In this document: positions 25,123 through 38,182 of the stretch, in pieces
How positions within the stretch are numbered: the first letter of the stretch is position 1
How the letters are laid out: every line of letters begins with the position of its first letter
Assembly: GCA_963555705.1 (NCBI GenBank)
Contig: OY743171.1
Span: forward strand, 27,150,852 to 27,214,851
DNA length: 64,000 bases
Direction of reading: 5' to 3'
Source: Ligustrum vulgare
Taxonomy: Eukaryota > Streptophyta > Magnoliopsida > Lamiales > Oleaceae
Notes under the pieces: generated by a model
Database searches by the model: none
Told to the model about the DNA's origin: nothing
What the model saw: the letters and a program-made list of their open reading frames with translations, nothing else
Made by a program: the position numbers and the translations under genes

Positions 25123-27918
25123 CTTTTATAATGCCCTTTTGACACGTTTTGAAAACTCTTGTGTGGTTTGAATAATGTCTTTCTTCACGTGGTTGCACTT
25201 TTATTAAATAGTGCATTATTCTCTTGGTGTCTTAATCATAGCTTATTCTACTGACGAACGATTTCAATTGTCTAAATTGCATTGAAAGGAACACTGAAAG
25301 CCCCAAAACTATTCTTGAAAACAGAATTCCAAATCCAAAGGGTTTCTACTCAAAAAAAGAGTCTCAATCTCTAACTTAAAAAATCTGACTCAAAAATTGA
25401 GTCCCCAGGTCTTCGTCGACCATAATTTTTCCTCCAACCTTCTTCCCACATATCATTTCTTTTATAATGCCATTTTTAACATGTTCTTGCAGTCTTGTCT
25501 GGTACGAATAATGTCTTTCTTCACGTAGTTGTACTTTTTCTAAGTAGTGCATTCTCTCGGTGTTTTTATCATTGCTTATTCTACCAATGAACCATTTCAA
25601 TTGTCCAAAGTGTATTGGAGAGAACCGTGGAAGTCCCAAAATTATTCCTGAAAAGTGAGTTCCAAATCCTAAGGGTTTATTATACTAAAAAAAAAATAGT
25701 CTTAATTTCTAATTGAAAAAAAATTGATTCACAATACTTGCGGGTTTTCAATTTCAAATTGCATCCCTTGGTCGTCTTAGACCATAATTTTGACTCCATC
25801 CTTCTTCCCACATATCATTTCTTATATAATGCCCTTTTGACACGTTTTGAAAACTCTTGTGTGGTTTGAATAATGTCTTTCTTCACGTGGTTGCACTTTT
25901 ATTAAGTAGTGCATTATTCTCTTGGTGTCTTAATCATAGCTTATTCTACTAACGAACGATTTCATTTGTCTAAATTGCATTGAAAGGAACACTGAAAGCC
26001 CCAAAACTATTCTTGAAAACAGAATTCCAAATCCAAAGGATTTCTACTCAAAAAAAGAGTCTCAATCTCTAACTTAAAAAATCTAACTCAAAAATTGAGT
26101 CCCCAGGTCTTCGTCGACCTTAATTTTTCCTCCAACCTTCTTTCCACATATCATTTCTTTTATAATGCCATTTTTAACATGTTTCTGCAGTCTTTTCTGG
26201 TATGAATAATGTCTTTCTTCACGTAGTTGTACTTTTTCTAAGTAGTGCATTCTCTCGGTGTTTTTATCATTGCTTATTCTACCAATGAACCATTTCAATT
26301 GTCCAAAGTGTATTGGAGAGAACCGTGGAAGTCCCAAAATTATTCCTGAAAAGGGAGTTCCAAATCCTAAGGGTTTATTATACTAAAAAAAAAAATAGTC
26401 TCAATTTCTAATTGAAAAAAAATTGATTCACAATACATGCGGGTTTTCAATTTCAAATTGCATCCCTTGGTCGTCTTAGACCATAATTTTGACTCCATCC
26501 TTCTCTTCCCACATATCATTTCTTATACAATGCCTTTTTGACACGTTTTGAAAACTCTTGTGTGGTTTTAATAATGTCTTTCTTCACGTGGTTGTACTTT
26601 TATTAAGTAGTGCATTATTCTCTTGGTGTCTTAATCATAGCTTATTCTACCAACGAACGATTTCAATTGTCTAAATTGCATTGAAAGGAACACTGAAAGC
26701 CCCAAAACTATTCCTGAAAACAGAATTCCAAATCCAATGGGTTTCTACTCAAAAAAAGAGTCTCAATCTCTAACTTAAAAAATCTGACCCAAAAATTGCA
26801 TCCCCTGGTCTTCGTCGACCATAATTTTTCCTCCAACCTTCTTCCCACATATCATTTCTTTTATAATGCCATTTTTAACATGTTCTTGCAGTCTTGTCTG
26901 GTACGAATAATGTCTTTCTTCACGTAGTTGTACTTTTTCTAAGTAGTGCATTCTTTCGGTGTTTTTATCATTGCTTATTCTACCAATGAACCATTTCAAT
27001 TGTCCAAAGTGTATTGGAGAGAACAGTGGAAGTCCCAAAATTATTCCTGAAAAGGGAGTTCCCAATCCTAAGGATTTATTATACTAAAAAAAAAAGTCTC
27101 AATTTCTAATTGAAAAAAAACTGATTCACAATACTTGCGGGTTTTCAATTTCAAATTGCATCCCTTGGTCGTCTTCGACCACAATTTCGACTCCATCCTT
27201 CTCTTCCCACATATCATTTCTTATACAATGCCCTGTTGACACGTTTTGAAATCTCTTGTGTGGTTTGAATAATGTCTTTCTTCACGTGGTTGTACTTTTA
27301 TTAAGTAGTGCATTATTCTGTTGGTGTCTTAATCATAGCTTATTCTACCAACGAACGATTTCAATTGTCTAAATTGCATTGAAAGGAACACTGAAAGCCC
27401 CAAAACTATTCTTGAAAACAGAATTCCAAATCCAAAGGGTTTCTACTCAAAAAAAGAGTCTCAATCTCTAACTTAAAAAATCTGACTCAAAAATTGCATC
27501 CCCTGGTCTTCGTCCACCATAATTTTTCCTCCAACCTTCTTCCCACATATCTTTTCTTTTATAATGCCATTTTTAACATGTTCTTGCAGTTTTGTCTGGT
27601 ACGAATAATGTCTTTCTTCACGTAGTTGTACTTTTTCTAAGTAGTGCATTCTCTCGGTGTTTTTATCATTGCTTATTCTACCAATGAACCATTTCAATTG
27701 TCCAAAGTGTATTGGAGAGAACCGTGGAAGTCCCAAAATTATTCCTGAAAAGGGAGTTCCAAATCCTAAGGGTTTATTATACTAAAAAAAAAAATATTCT
27801 CAATTTCTAATTGAAAAAAAATTGATTCACAATACTTGCGGGTTTTCAATTTTAAATTGCATCCCTTGGTCGTCTTAGACCATAATTTTGACTCCATCCT
27901 TCTTCCCACATATCATTT
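25123..27918. repeat. Nested block Y, copy 2
   Basis: Copy of 18739-21534 at an offset of 6384 bp, with all four marked A units (25376, about 26074, 26775, 27473) in the same order. After 27918 the sequence reads CTTTTATAATGCCC. The corresponding place after Y copy 1 reads CGTATATAATGCCC, which marks the end of the duplication. Confidence 0.8.
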
Positions 27919-30900
27919 CTTTTATAATGCCCTTTTGACACGTTTTGAAAACTCTTGTGTGGTTTGAATAATGTCTTTCTTCACGTGGTTGCACTTTTAT
28001 TCAATAGTGCATTATTCTCTTGGTTTCTTAATCATAGCTTATTCTACTGACGAACAATTTCAATTGTCTAAATTGCATTGAAAGGAACACTGAAAGCCCC
28101 AAAACTATTCTTGAAAACAGAATTCCAAATCCAAAGGGTTTCTACTCAAAAAAAGAGTCTCAATCTCTAACTTAAAAAATCTGACTCAAAAATTGAGTCC
28201 CCAGGTCTTCGTCGACCATAATTTTTCCTCCAACCTTCTTCCCACATATCATTTCTTTTATAATGCCATTTTTAACATGTTCCTGCAGTCTATTCTGGTA
28301 TGAATAATGTCTTTCTTCACGTAGTTGTACTTTTTCTAAGTAGTGCATTCTCTCGGTGTTTTTATCTTTTCTTATTCTACCAATGAACCATTTCAATTGT
28401 CCAAAGTGTATTGGAGAGAACCGTGGAAGTCCCAAAATTATTCCTGAAAAGGGAGTTCCAAATCCTAAGGGTTTATTATACTAAAAAAAAAATAGTCTCA
28501 ATTTCTAATTGAAAAAAAATTGATTCACAATACTTGCGGGTTTTCAATTTCAAATTGCATCCCTTGGTCGTCTTAGACCATAATTTTGACTCCATCCTTC
28601 TTCCCACATATCATTTCTTATATAATGCCCTTCTGACACCTTTTGAAAACTTTTGTGTGGTTTGAATAATGTCTTTCTTCACGTGGTTGCACTTTTATTA
28701 AGTAGTTCATTATTCTTTTGGTGTCTTAATCATTGCTTATTCTACTAACAAACGATTCCAATTGTCTAAATTGCATTGAAAGGAACACTGAAAGCCCCCA
28801 AACTATTCTTGAAAACAGAATTCCAAATCCAAAGGGTTTCTACTCAAAAAAAGAGTCTCAATCTCTAACTTAAAAAATCTGACTCAAAAATTGAGTCCCC
28901 AGGTCTTCGTCGACCATAATTTTTCCTCCAACCTTCTTCCCACATATCATTTCTTTTATAATACCATTTTTAACATGTTCCTGCAGTCTTTTCTGGTATG
29001 AATAATGTCTTTCTTCATGTAGTTGTACTTTTTCTAAGTAGTGCATTCTCTCGGTGTTTTTATCATTGCTTATTCTACCAATGAACCATTTCAATTGTCC
29101 AAAGTGTATTGGAGAGAACCGTGGAAGTCCCAAAATTATTCCTGAAAAGGGAGTTCCAAATCCTAAGGGTTTATTATACTAAAAAAAAAAATAGTCTCAA
29201 TTTCTAATTGAAAAAAAATTGATTCACAATACTTGCGGGTTTTCAATTTCAAATTGCATCCCTTGGTCGTCTTAGACCATAATTTTGACTCCATCCTTCT
29301 TCCCACATATCATTTCTTATATAATGCCCTTTTGACACGTTTTGAAAACTCTTGTGTGGTTTGAATAATGTCTTTCTTCACGTGGTTGTACTTTTATTAA
29401 GTGGTGCATTATTCACGTAGTTGTACTTTTTCTAAGTAGTGCATTCTCTCGGTGTTTTTATCATAGCTTATTCTACCAATGAACCATTTCAATTGTCCAA
29501 AGTGTATTGGAGAGAACAGTGGAAGTCAAAAAATTATTCCTGAAAAGGGAGTTCCCAATCCTAAGGGTTTATTATACTAAAAAAAATAGTCTCAATTTCT
29601 AATTGAAAAAAAATTGATTCACAATACTTGCGGGTTTTCAATTTCAAATTGCATCCCTTGGTCGTCTTCGACCACAATTTTGACTCCATCCTTCTCTTCC
29701 CACATATCATTTCTTATACAATGCCCTTTTGACACGTTTTGAAAACTCTTGTGTGGTTTGAATAATGTCTTTCTTCACGTGGTTGCACTTTCATTAAGTA
29801 GTGCATTATTCTCTTGGTGTCTTAATCATAGCTTATTCTACCAACGAACGATTTCAATTGTCTAAATTGCATTGAAAGGAACACTGAAAGCCCCAAAACT
29901 ATTCTTGAAAACAGAATTCCAAATCCAAAGGGTTTCTACTCAAAAAAAGAGTCTCAATCTCTAACTTAAAAAATCTGACTCAAAAATTGCATCCCCTGGT
30001 CTTCGTCAACCATAATTTTTCCTCCAACCTTCTTCCCACATATCATTTCTTTTATAATGCCATTTTTAACATGTTCTTGCAGTCTTATCTGGTACGAATA
30101 ATGTCTTTCTTCACGTAGTTGTACTTTTTCTAAGTAGTGCATTCTCTCGGTGTTTTTATCATTGCATATTCTACCAATGAACCATTTCAATTGTCCAAAG
30201 TGTATTGGAGAGAACCGTGGAAGTCCCAAAATTATTCCTGAAAAGGGAGTTCCAAATCCTAAGGGTTTATTATACTAAAAAAAAAAATAGTCTCAATTTC
30301 TAATTGAAAAAAAATTGATTCACAATACTTGCGGGTTTTCAATTTTAAATTGCATCCCTTGGTCGTCTTAGACCATAATTTTGACTCCATCCTTCTTCCC
30401 ACATATCATTTCTTTTATAATGCCCTTTTGACACTTTTGAAAACTCTTGTGTGGTTTGAATAATGTCTTTCTTCACGTGGTTGCACTTTTATTAAATAGT
30501 GCATTATTCTCTTGGTGTCTTAATCATAGCTTATTCTACTGACGAACGATTTCAATTGTCTAAATTGCATTGAAAGGAACACTGAAAGCCCCAAAACTAT
30601 TCTTGAAAACAGAATTCCAAATCCAAAGGGTTTCTACTCAAAAAAAGAGTCTCAATCTCTAACTTAAAAAATCTGACTCAAAAATTGAGTCCCCAGGTCT
30701 TCGTCGACCATAATTTTTCCTCCAACCTTATTCCCACATATCATTTCTTTTATAATGCCATTTTTAACATGTTCTTGCAGTCTTGTCTGGTACGAATAAT
30801 GTCTTTCTTCACGTAGTTGTACTTTTTCTAAGTAGTGCATTCTCTCGGTGTTTTTATCATTGCTTATTCTACCAATGAACCATTTCAATTGTCCAAAGTG

Positions 30901-33900
30901 TATTGGAGAGAACCGTGGAAGTCCCAAAATTATTCCTGAAAAGGGAGTTCCAAATCCTAAGGGTTTATTATACTAAAAAAAAAATAGTCTCAATTTCTAA
31001 TTAAAAAAAATTGATTCACAATACTTGCGGGTTTTCAATTTTAAATTGCATCCCTTGGTCGTCTTAGACCATAATTTTGACTCCATCCTTCTTCCCGCAT
31101 ATCATTTCTTTTATAATGCCCTTTTGACACGTTTTGAAAACTCTTGTGTGGTTTGAATAATGTCTTTCTTCACGTGGTTGCACTTTCATTAAATAGTGCA
31201 TTATTCTCTTGGTGTCTTAATCATAGCTTATTCTACTGACGAACGATTTCAATTGTCTAAATTGCATTGAAAGGAACACTGAAAGCCCCAAAACTATTCT
31301 TGAAAACAGAATTCCAAATCCAAAGGGTTTCTACTCAAAAAAAGAGTCTCAATCTCTAACTTAAAAAATCTGACTCAAAAATTGAGTCCCCAGGTCTTCG
31401 TCGACCATAATTTTTCCTCCAACCTTCTTCCCACATATCATTTCTTTTATAATGCCATTTTTAACATGTTCCTGCTGTCTATTCTGGTATGAATAATGTC
31501 TTTCTTCACGTAGTTGTACTTTTTCTAAGTAGTGCATTCTCTCGGTGTTTTTATCATTGCTTATTCTACCAATGAACCATTTCAATTGTCCAAAGTGTAT
31601 TGGAGAGAACCGTGGAAGTCCCAAAATTATTCCTGAAAAGGGAGTTCCAAATCTTAAGGGTTTATTATACTAAAAAAAAAATAGACTCAATTTGTAATTG
31701 AAAAAAAATTGATTCACAACACTTGCGGGTTTTCAATTTCAAATTGCATCCCTTGGTCGTCTTAGACCATAATTTTGACTCCATCCTTCTTCCCACATAT
31801 CATTTCTTATATAATGCCCTTTTGACACGTTTTGAAAACTCTTGTGTGGTTTGAATAATGTCTTTCTTCACGTGGTTGCACTTTTATTAAGTAGTGCATT
31901 ATTCTCTTGGTGTCTTAATCATAGCTTATTCTACTAACGAACGATTTCATTTGTCTAAATTGCATTGAAAGGAACACTGAAAGCCCCAAAACTATTCTTG
32001 AAAACAGAATTCCAAATCCAAAGGGTTTCTACTCAAAAAAAGAGTCTCAATCTATAACTTAAAAAATCTGACTCAAAAATTGAGTCCCCAGGTCTTCGTC
32101 GACCATAATTTTTCCTCCAACCTTATTTCCACATATCATTTCTTTTATAATGCCATTTTTAACATGTTTCTGCAGTCTTTTCTGGTATGAATAATGTCTT
32201 TCTTCACGTAGTTGTACTTTTTCTAAGTAGTGCATTCTCTCGGTGTTTTTATCATTGCTTATTCTACCAATGAACCATTTCAATTGTCCAAAGTGTATTG
32301 GAGAGAACCGTGGAAGTCCCAAAATTATTCCTGAAAAGGGAGTTCCAAATCCTAAGGGTTTATTATACTAAAAAAAAAAATAGTCTCAATTTCTAATTGA
32401 AAAAAAATTGATTCACAATACTTGCGGGTTTTCAATTTCAAATTGCATCCCTTGGTCGTCTTAGACCATAATTTTGACTCCATCCTTCTTCCCACATATC
32501 ATTTCTTATATAATGCCCTTTTGACACGTTTTGAAAACTCTTGTGTGGTTTGAATAATGTCTTTCTTCACGTGGTTGTACTTTTATTAAGTGGTGCATTA
32601 TTCACGTAGTTGTACTTTTTCTAAGTAGTGCATTCTCTCGGTGTTTTTATCATAGCTTATTCTACCAATGAACCATTTCAATTGTCCAAAGTGTATTGGA
32701 GAGAACAGTGGAAGTCAAAAAATTATTCCTGAAAAGGGAGTTCCCAATCCTAAGGGTTTATTATACTAAAAAAAATAGTCTCAATTTCTAATTGAAAAAA
32801 ATTGATTCACAATACTTGCGGGTTTTCAATTTCAAATTACATCCCTTGGTCGTCTTCGACCACAATTTTGACTCCATCCTTCTCTTCCCACATATCATTT
32901 CTTATACAATGCCTTTTTGACACGTTTTGAAAACTCTTGTGTGGTTTTAATAATGTCTTTCTTCACGTGGTTGTACTTTTATTAAGTAGTGCATTATTCT
33001 CTTGGTGTCTTAATCATAGCTTATTCTACCAACGAACGATTTCAATTGTCTAAATTGCATTGAAAGGAACACTGAAAGCCCCAAAACTATTCCTGAAAAC
33101 AGAATTCCAAATCCAATGGGTTTCTACTCAAAAAAAGAGTCTCAATCTCTAACTTAAAAAATCTGACCCAAAAATTGCATCCCCTGGTCTTTGTCGACCA
33201 TAATTTTTCCTCCAACCTTCTTCCCACATATCATTTCTTTTATAATGCCATTTTTAACATGTTCTTGCAGTCTTGTCTGGTACGAATAATGTCTTTCTTC
33301 ACGTAGTTGTACTTTTTCTAAGTAGTGCATTCTTTCGGTGTTTTTATCATTGCTTATTCTACCAATGAACCATTTCAATTGTCCAAAGTGTATTGGAGAG
33401 AACAGTGGAAATCCCAAAATTATTCCTGAAAAGGGAGTTCCCAATCCTAAGGATTTATTATACTAAAAAAAATAGTCTCAATTTCTAATTGAAAAAAAAC
33501 TGATTCACAATACTTGCGGGTTTTCAATTTCAAATTGCATCCCTTGGTCGTCTTCGACCACAATTTTGACTCCATCCTTCTCTTCCCACATATCATTTCT
33601 TATACAATGCCCTTTTGACACGTTTTGAAAACTCTTGTGTGGTTTGAATAATGTCTTTCTTCACGTGGTTGTGCTTTTATTAAGTAGTGCATTATTCTAT
33701 TGGTGTCTTAATCATAGCTTATTCTACCAACGAACGATTTCAATTGTCTAAATTGCATTGAAAGGAACACTGAAAGCCCCAAAACTATTCTTGAAAACAG
33801 AATTCCAAATCCAAAGGGTTTCTACTCAAAAAAAGAGTCTCAATCTCTAACTTAAAAAATCTGACTCAAAAATTGCATCCCCTGGTCTTCGTCGACCATA

Positions 33901-35249
33901 ATTTTTCCTCCAACCTTTTTCCCACATATCATTTCTTTTATAATGCCATTTTTAACATGTTCCTGCAGTCTATTCTGGTATGAATAATGTCTTTCTTCAC
34001 GTAGTTGTACTTTTTCTAAGTAGTGCATTCTCTCGGTGTTTTTATCTTTTCTTATTCTACCAATGAACCATTTCAATTGTCCAAAGTGTATTGGAGAGAA
34101 CCGTGGAAGTCCCAAAATTATTCCTGAAAAGGGAGTTCCAAATACTAAGGGTTTATTATACTAAAAAAAAAATAGTCTCAATTTCTAATTGAAAAAAAAT
34201 TGATTCACAATACTTGGGGGTTTCCAATTTCAAATTGCATCCCTTGGTCGTCTTAGACCATAATTTTGACTCCATCCTTCTTCCCACATATCATTTCTTA
34301 TATAATGCCCTTTTGACACCTTTTGAAAACTCTTGTGTGGTTTGAATAATGTCTTTCTTCACGTGGTTGCACTTTTATTAAATAGTGCATTATTCTCTTG
34401 GTGTCTTAATCATTGCTTATTCTACTAACGAACGATTTCAATTGTCTAAATTGCATTGAAAGGAACACTGAAAGCCCCCAAACTATTCTTGAAAACAGAA
34501 TTCCAAATCCAAAGGGTTTCTACTCAAAAAAAGAGTCTCAATCTCTAACTTAAAAAATCTGACTCAAAACTTGAGTCCCCAGGTCTTCGTCGACCATAAT
34601 TTTTCCTCCAACCTTCTTCCCACATATCATTTCTTTTATAATGCCATTTTCAACATGTTCCTGCAGTCTTTTCTGGTATGAATAATGTCTTTCTTCACGT
34701 AGTTGTACTTTTTCTAAGTAGTGCATTCTCTCGGTGTTTTTATCAATGCTTATTCTACCAATGAACCATTTCAATTGTCCAAAGTGTATTGGAGAGAACC
34801 GTGGAAGTCCCAAAATTATTCCTGAAAAGGGAGTTCCAAATCCTAAGGGTTTATTATACTAAAAAAAAAAAATAGTCTCAATTTCTAATTGAAAAAAAAT
34901 TGATTCACAATACTTGCGGGTTTACAATTTCAAATTGCATCCCTTGGTCGTCTTAGACCATAATTTTGACTCCATCCTTCTTCCCACATATCATTTCTTA
35001 CATAATGCCCTTTTGACACGTTTTGAAAACTCTTGTGTGGTTTGAATAATGTCTTTCTTCACGTGGTTGCACTTTTATTAAGTAGTGCATTATTCTCTTG
35101 GTGTCTTAATCATAGCTTATTCTACTTACGAACGATTTCAATTATCTAAATTGCATTGAAAGGAACACAGAAAGCCCCAAAACTATTCTTGAAAACAGAA
35201 TTCCAAATCCAAAGGGTTTCTACTCAAAAAAAGAGTCTCAATCTCTAAC
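27919..35249. repeat. Heterogeneous A-B / A-C-B stretch
   Basis: Order from the A unit at 28172: A-B, A-C-B, A-B, A-B, A-B, A-C-B, A-B, A-B, A-B. The copies are more diverse than in the neighbouring duplicated blocks. A units at 28172 and 33852 share TTTATCTTTTCTTATTC. The C units at 29412 and 32601 share AAGTGGTGCATTATTC and AGTCAAAAAATT and sit 3189 bp apart. The unit at 33154 resembles those at 20391 and 26775 (GACCCAAAAATTGC, CATTCTTTCGG). This is the transition zone between the left-type and right-type A variants. Confidence 0.75.
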
Positions 35250-35585
35250 TTAAAAAATCTGACTCAAAAATTGAGTCCCCAGGTCTTCGTCGACCATAAT
35301 TTTTCCTCCAACCTTCTTCCAACATATCATTTCTTATATAATGCCCTTTTGACACCTTTTGAAAACTCTTGTGTGGTTTGAATAATGTCTTTCTTCACGT
35401 GGTTGCACTTTTATTAAGTAGTGCATTATTCTCTTGGTGTCTTAATCATAGCTTATTCTACTAACGAACGATTTCAATTGTCTAAATTGCATTGAAAGGA
35501 ACACTGAAAGCCCCCAAACTATTCTTGAAAACAGAATTCCAAATCCAAAGGGTTTCTACTCAAAAAAAGAGTCTCAATCTTTAAC
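35250..35585. repeat. A/B recombinant monomer (deletion derivative)
   Basis: This 336-bp unit starts as A (GACTCAAAAATTGAGTCCCCAGG, CTTCGTCGACC) and changes to B at the shared ATATCATTTCTT, continuing ATATAATGCCC and CACGTGG. A full A-B pair would be 698 bp, so 362 bp are missing. Flanking markers match 51535-52232, where the pair is intact: CTTACATAATG and ATTATCTAAATT upstream, GACACCTTTTG, then CTTTAACTTAAAAAATCTGAATC downstream. It reads as an in-register homologous deletion. Confidence 0.85.
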
Positions 35586-35984
35586 TTAAAAAATCTGAAT
35601 CAAAAATTGAGTCCCCAGGTCTTCGTCGACCATAATTTTTCCTCCAACCTTCTTCCCACATATCATTTCTTTTATAATGCCATTTTTAACATGTTCCTGC
35701 AGTCTTTTCTGGTATGAATAATGTCTTTCTTCACGTAGTTGTACTTTTTCTAAGTAGTGCATTCTCTCGGTGTTTTTATCATTGCTTATTCTACCAATGA
35801 ACCATTTCAATTGTCCAAAGTGTATTGGAGAGAACCGTGGAAGTCCCAAAATTATTCCTGAAAAGGGAGTTCCAAATCCTAAGGGTTTATTATACTAAAA
35901 AAAAAAATAGTCTCAATTTCTAATTGAAAAAAAATTGATTCACAATACTTGCGGGTTTACAATTTCAAATTGCATCCCTTGGTC

Positions 35985-35989
35985 GTCTT
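35985..35989. other. Paralogous empty site of LTR 2
   Basis: The segment 35586-36285 is the duplicate of the LTR 2 locus, at offset 16647. It shares CTTTAACTTAAAAAATCTGAATC and an A unit ending FLIQIF on the left, and ATTATCTAAATTGGATTG on the right. At the exact position the sequence has a single GTCTT and no insert. Subtracting 3545 bp restores the 699-bp A-to-A spacing seen here. Confidence 0.85.
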
Positions 35990-37378
35990 AGACCATAATT
36001 TTGACTCCATCCTTCTTCCCACATATCATTTCTTACATAATGCCCTTTTGACACGTTTTGAAAACTCTTGTGTGGTTTGAATAATGTCTTTCTTCACGTG
36101 GTTGCACTTTTATTAAGTAGTGCATTATTCTCTTGGTGTCTTAATCATAGCTTATTCTACTTACGAACGATTTCAATTATCTAAATTGGATTGAAAGGAA
36201 CACTGAAAGCCCCAAAACTATTCTTGAAAACAGAATTCCAAATCCAAAGGGTTTCTACTCAAAAAAAGAGTCTCAATCTCTAACTTAAAAAATCTGACTC
36301 AAAAATTGAGTCCCCAGGTCTTCGTCGACCATAATTTTTCCTCCAACCTTCTTCCCACATATCATTTCTTTTATAATACCATTTTTAACATGTTCCTGCA
36401 GTCTTTTCTGGTATGAATAATGTCTTTCTTCACGTAGTTGTACTTTTTCTAAGTAGTGCATTCTCTCGGTGTTTTTATCATTGCTTATTCTACCAATGAA
36501 CCATTTCAATTGTCCAAAGTGTATTGGAGAGAACCGTGGAAGTCCCAAAATTATTCCTGAAAAGGGAGTTCCAAATCCTAAGGGTTTATTATACTAAAAA
36601 AAAAAATAGTCTCAATTTCTAATTGAAAAAAAATTTATTCACAATACTTGCGGGTTTTCAATTTCAAATTGCATCCCTTAGTCGTCTTAGACCATAATTT
36701 TGACTCCATCCTTCTTCCCACATATCATTTCTTATATAATGCCCTTTTGACACGTTTTGAAAACTCTTGTGTGGTTTGAATAATGTCTTTCTTCACGTGG
36801 TTGTACTTTTATTAAGTGGTGCATTATTCACGTAGTTGTACTTTTTCTAAGTAGTGCATTCTCTCGGTGTTTTTATCATAGCTTATTCTACCAATGAACC
36901 ATTTCAGTTGTCCAAAGTGTATTGGAGAGAACAGTGGAAGTCAAAAAATTATTCCTGAAAAGGGAGTTCCCAATCCTAAGGGTTTATTATACTAAAAAAA
37001 ATAGTCTCAATTTCTAATTGAAAAAAAATTGATTCACAATACTTGCGGGTTTTCAATTTCAAATTGCATCCCTTGGTCGTCTTCGACCACAATTTTGACT
37101 CCATCCTTCTTCCCACATATCATTTCTTACATAATGCCCTTTTGACACGTTTTGAAAACTCTTGTGTGGTTTGAATAATGTCTTTCTTCACGTGGTTGCA
37201 CTTTTATTAAGTAGTGCATTATTCTCTTGGTGTCTTAATCATAGCTTATTCTACTAACGAACGATTTCAGTTGTCTAAATTGCATTGAAAGGAACACTGA
37301 AAGCCCCAAAACTATTCTTGAAAACAGAATTCCAAATCCAAAGGGTTTCTACTCAAAAAAAGAGTCTCAATCTCTAAC

Positions 37379-37730
37379 TTAAAAAATCTGACCCAAAAAT
37401 TGCATCCCCTAGTCTTCGTCGACCATAATTTTTCCTCCAACCTTCTTCCCACATATCATTTCTTTTATAATACCATTTTTAACATGTTCTTGCAGTCTTG
37501 TCTGGTACGAATAATGTCTTTCTTCACGTAGTTGTACTTTTTCTAACTAGTGCATTCTTTCGGTGTTTTTATCATTGCTTATTCTACCAATGAACCATTT
37601 CAGTTATCCAAAGTGTATTGGAGAGAACAGTGGAAGTCAAAAAATTATTCCTGAAAAGGGAGTTCCCAATTCTAAGGGTTTATTATACTAAAAAAAATAG
37701 TCTCAATTTCTAATTGAAAAAAAATTGATT
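37379..37730. repeat. A/C recombinant monomer
   Basis: The left part is A (GACCCAAAAATTGC, CTTCGTCGACC, TTTCTAACTAGTGC). The right part carries C-type markers: TTCAGTTATCC, GAACAGTGG, AGTCAAAAAATT, GGGAGTTCCCAATTCTAAGG, and a run of 8 A. The switch lies between about 37560 and 37600, where A and C are nearly identical. The related segment at 59.7-61.5 kb lacks this extra unit. The spacing of flanking A units is 2510 bp here against 1814 bp there. Confidence 0.75.
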
Positions 37731-38182
37731 CACAATACTTGCGGGTTTTCAATTTCAAATTGCATCCCTTGGTCGTCTTCGACCACAATTTTGACTCCAT
37801 CCTTCTTCCCACATATCATTTCTTACATAATGCCCTTTTGACACGTTTTGAAAACTCTTGTGTGGTTTGAATAATGTCTTTCTTCACGTGGTTGCACTTT
37901 TATTAAGTAGTGCATTATTCTCTTGGTGTCTTAATCATAGCTTATTCTACTAACGAACGATTTCAGTTGTCTAAATTGCATTGAAAGGAACACTGAAAGC
38001 CCCAAAACTATTCTTGAAAACAGAATTCCAAATCCAAAGGGTTTCTACTCAAAAAAAGAGTCTCAATCTCTAACTTAAAAAATCTGACCCAAAAATTGCA
38101 TCCCCTAGTCTTCGTCGACCATAATTTTTCCTCCAACCTTCTTCCCACATATCATTTCTTTTATAATACCATTTTTAACATG

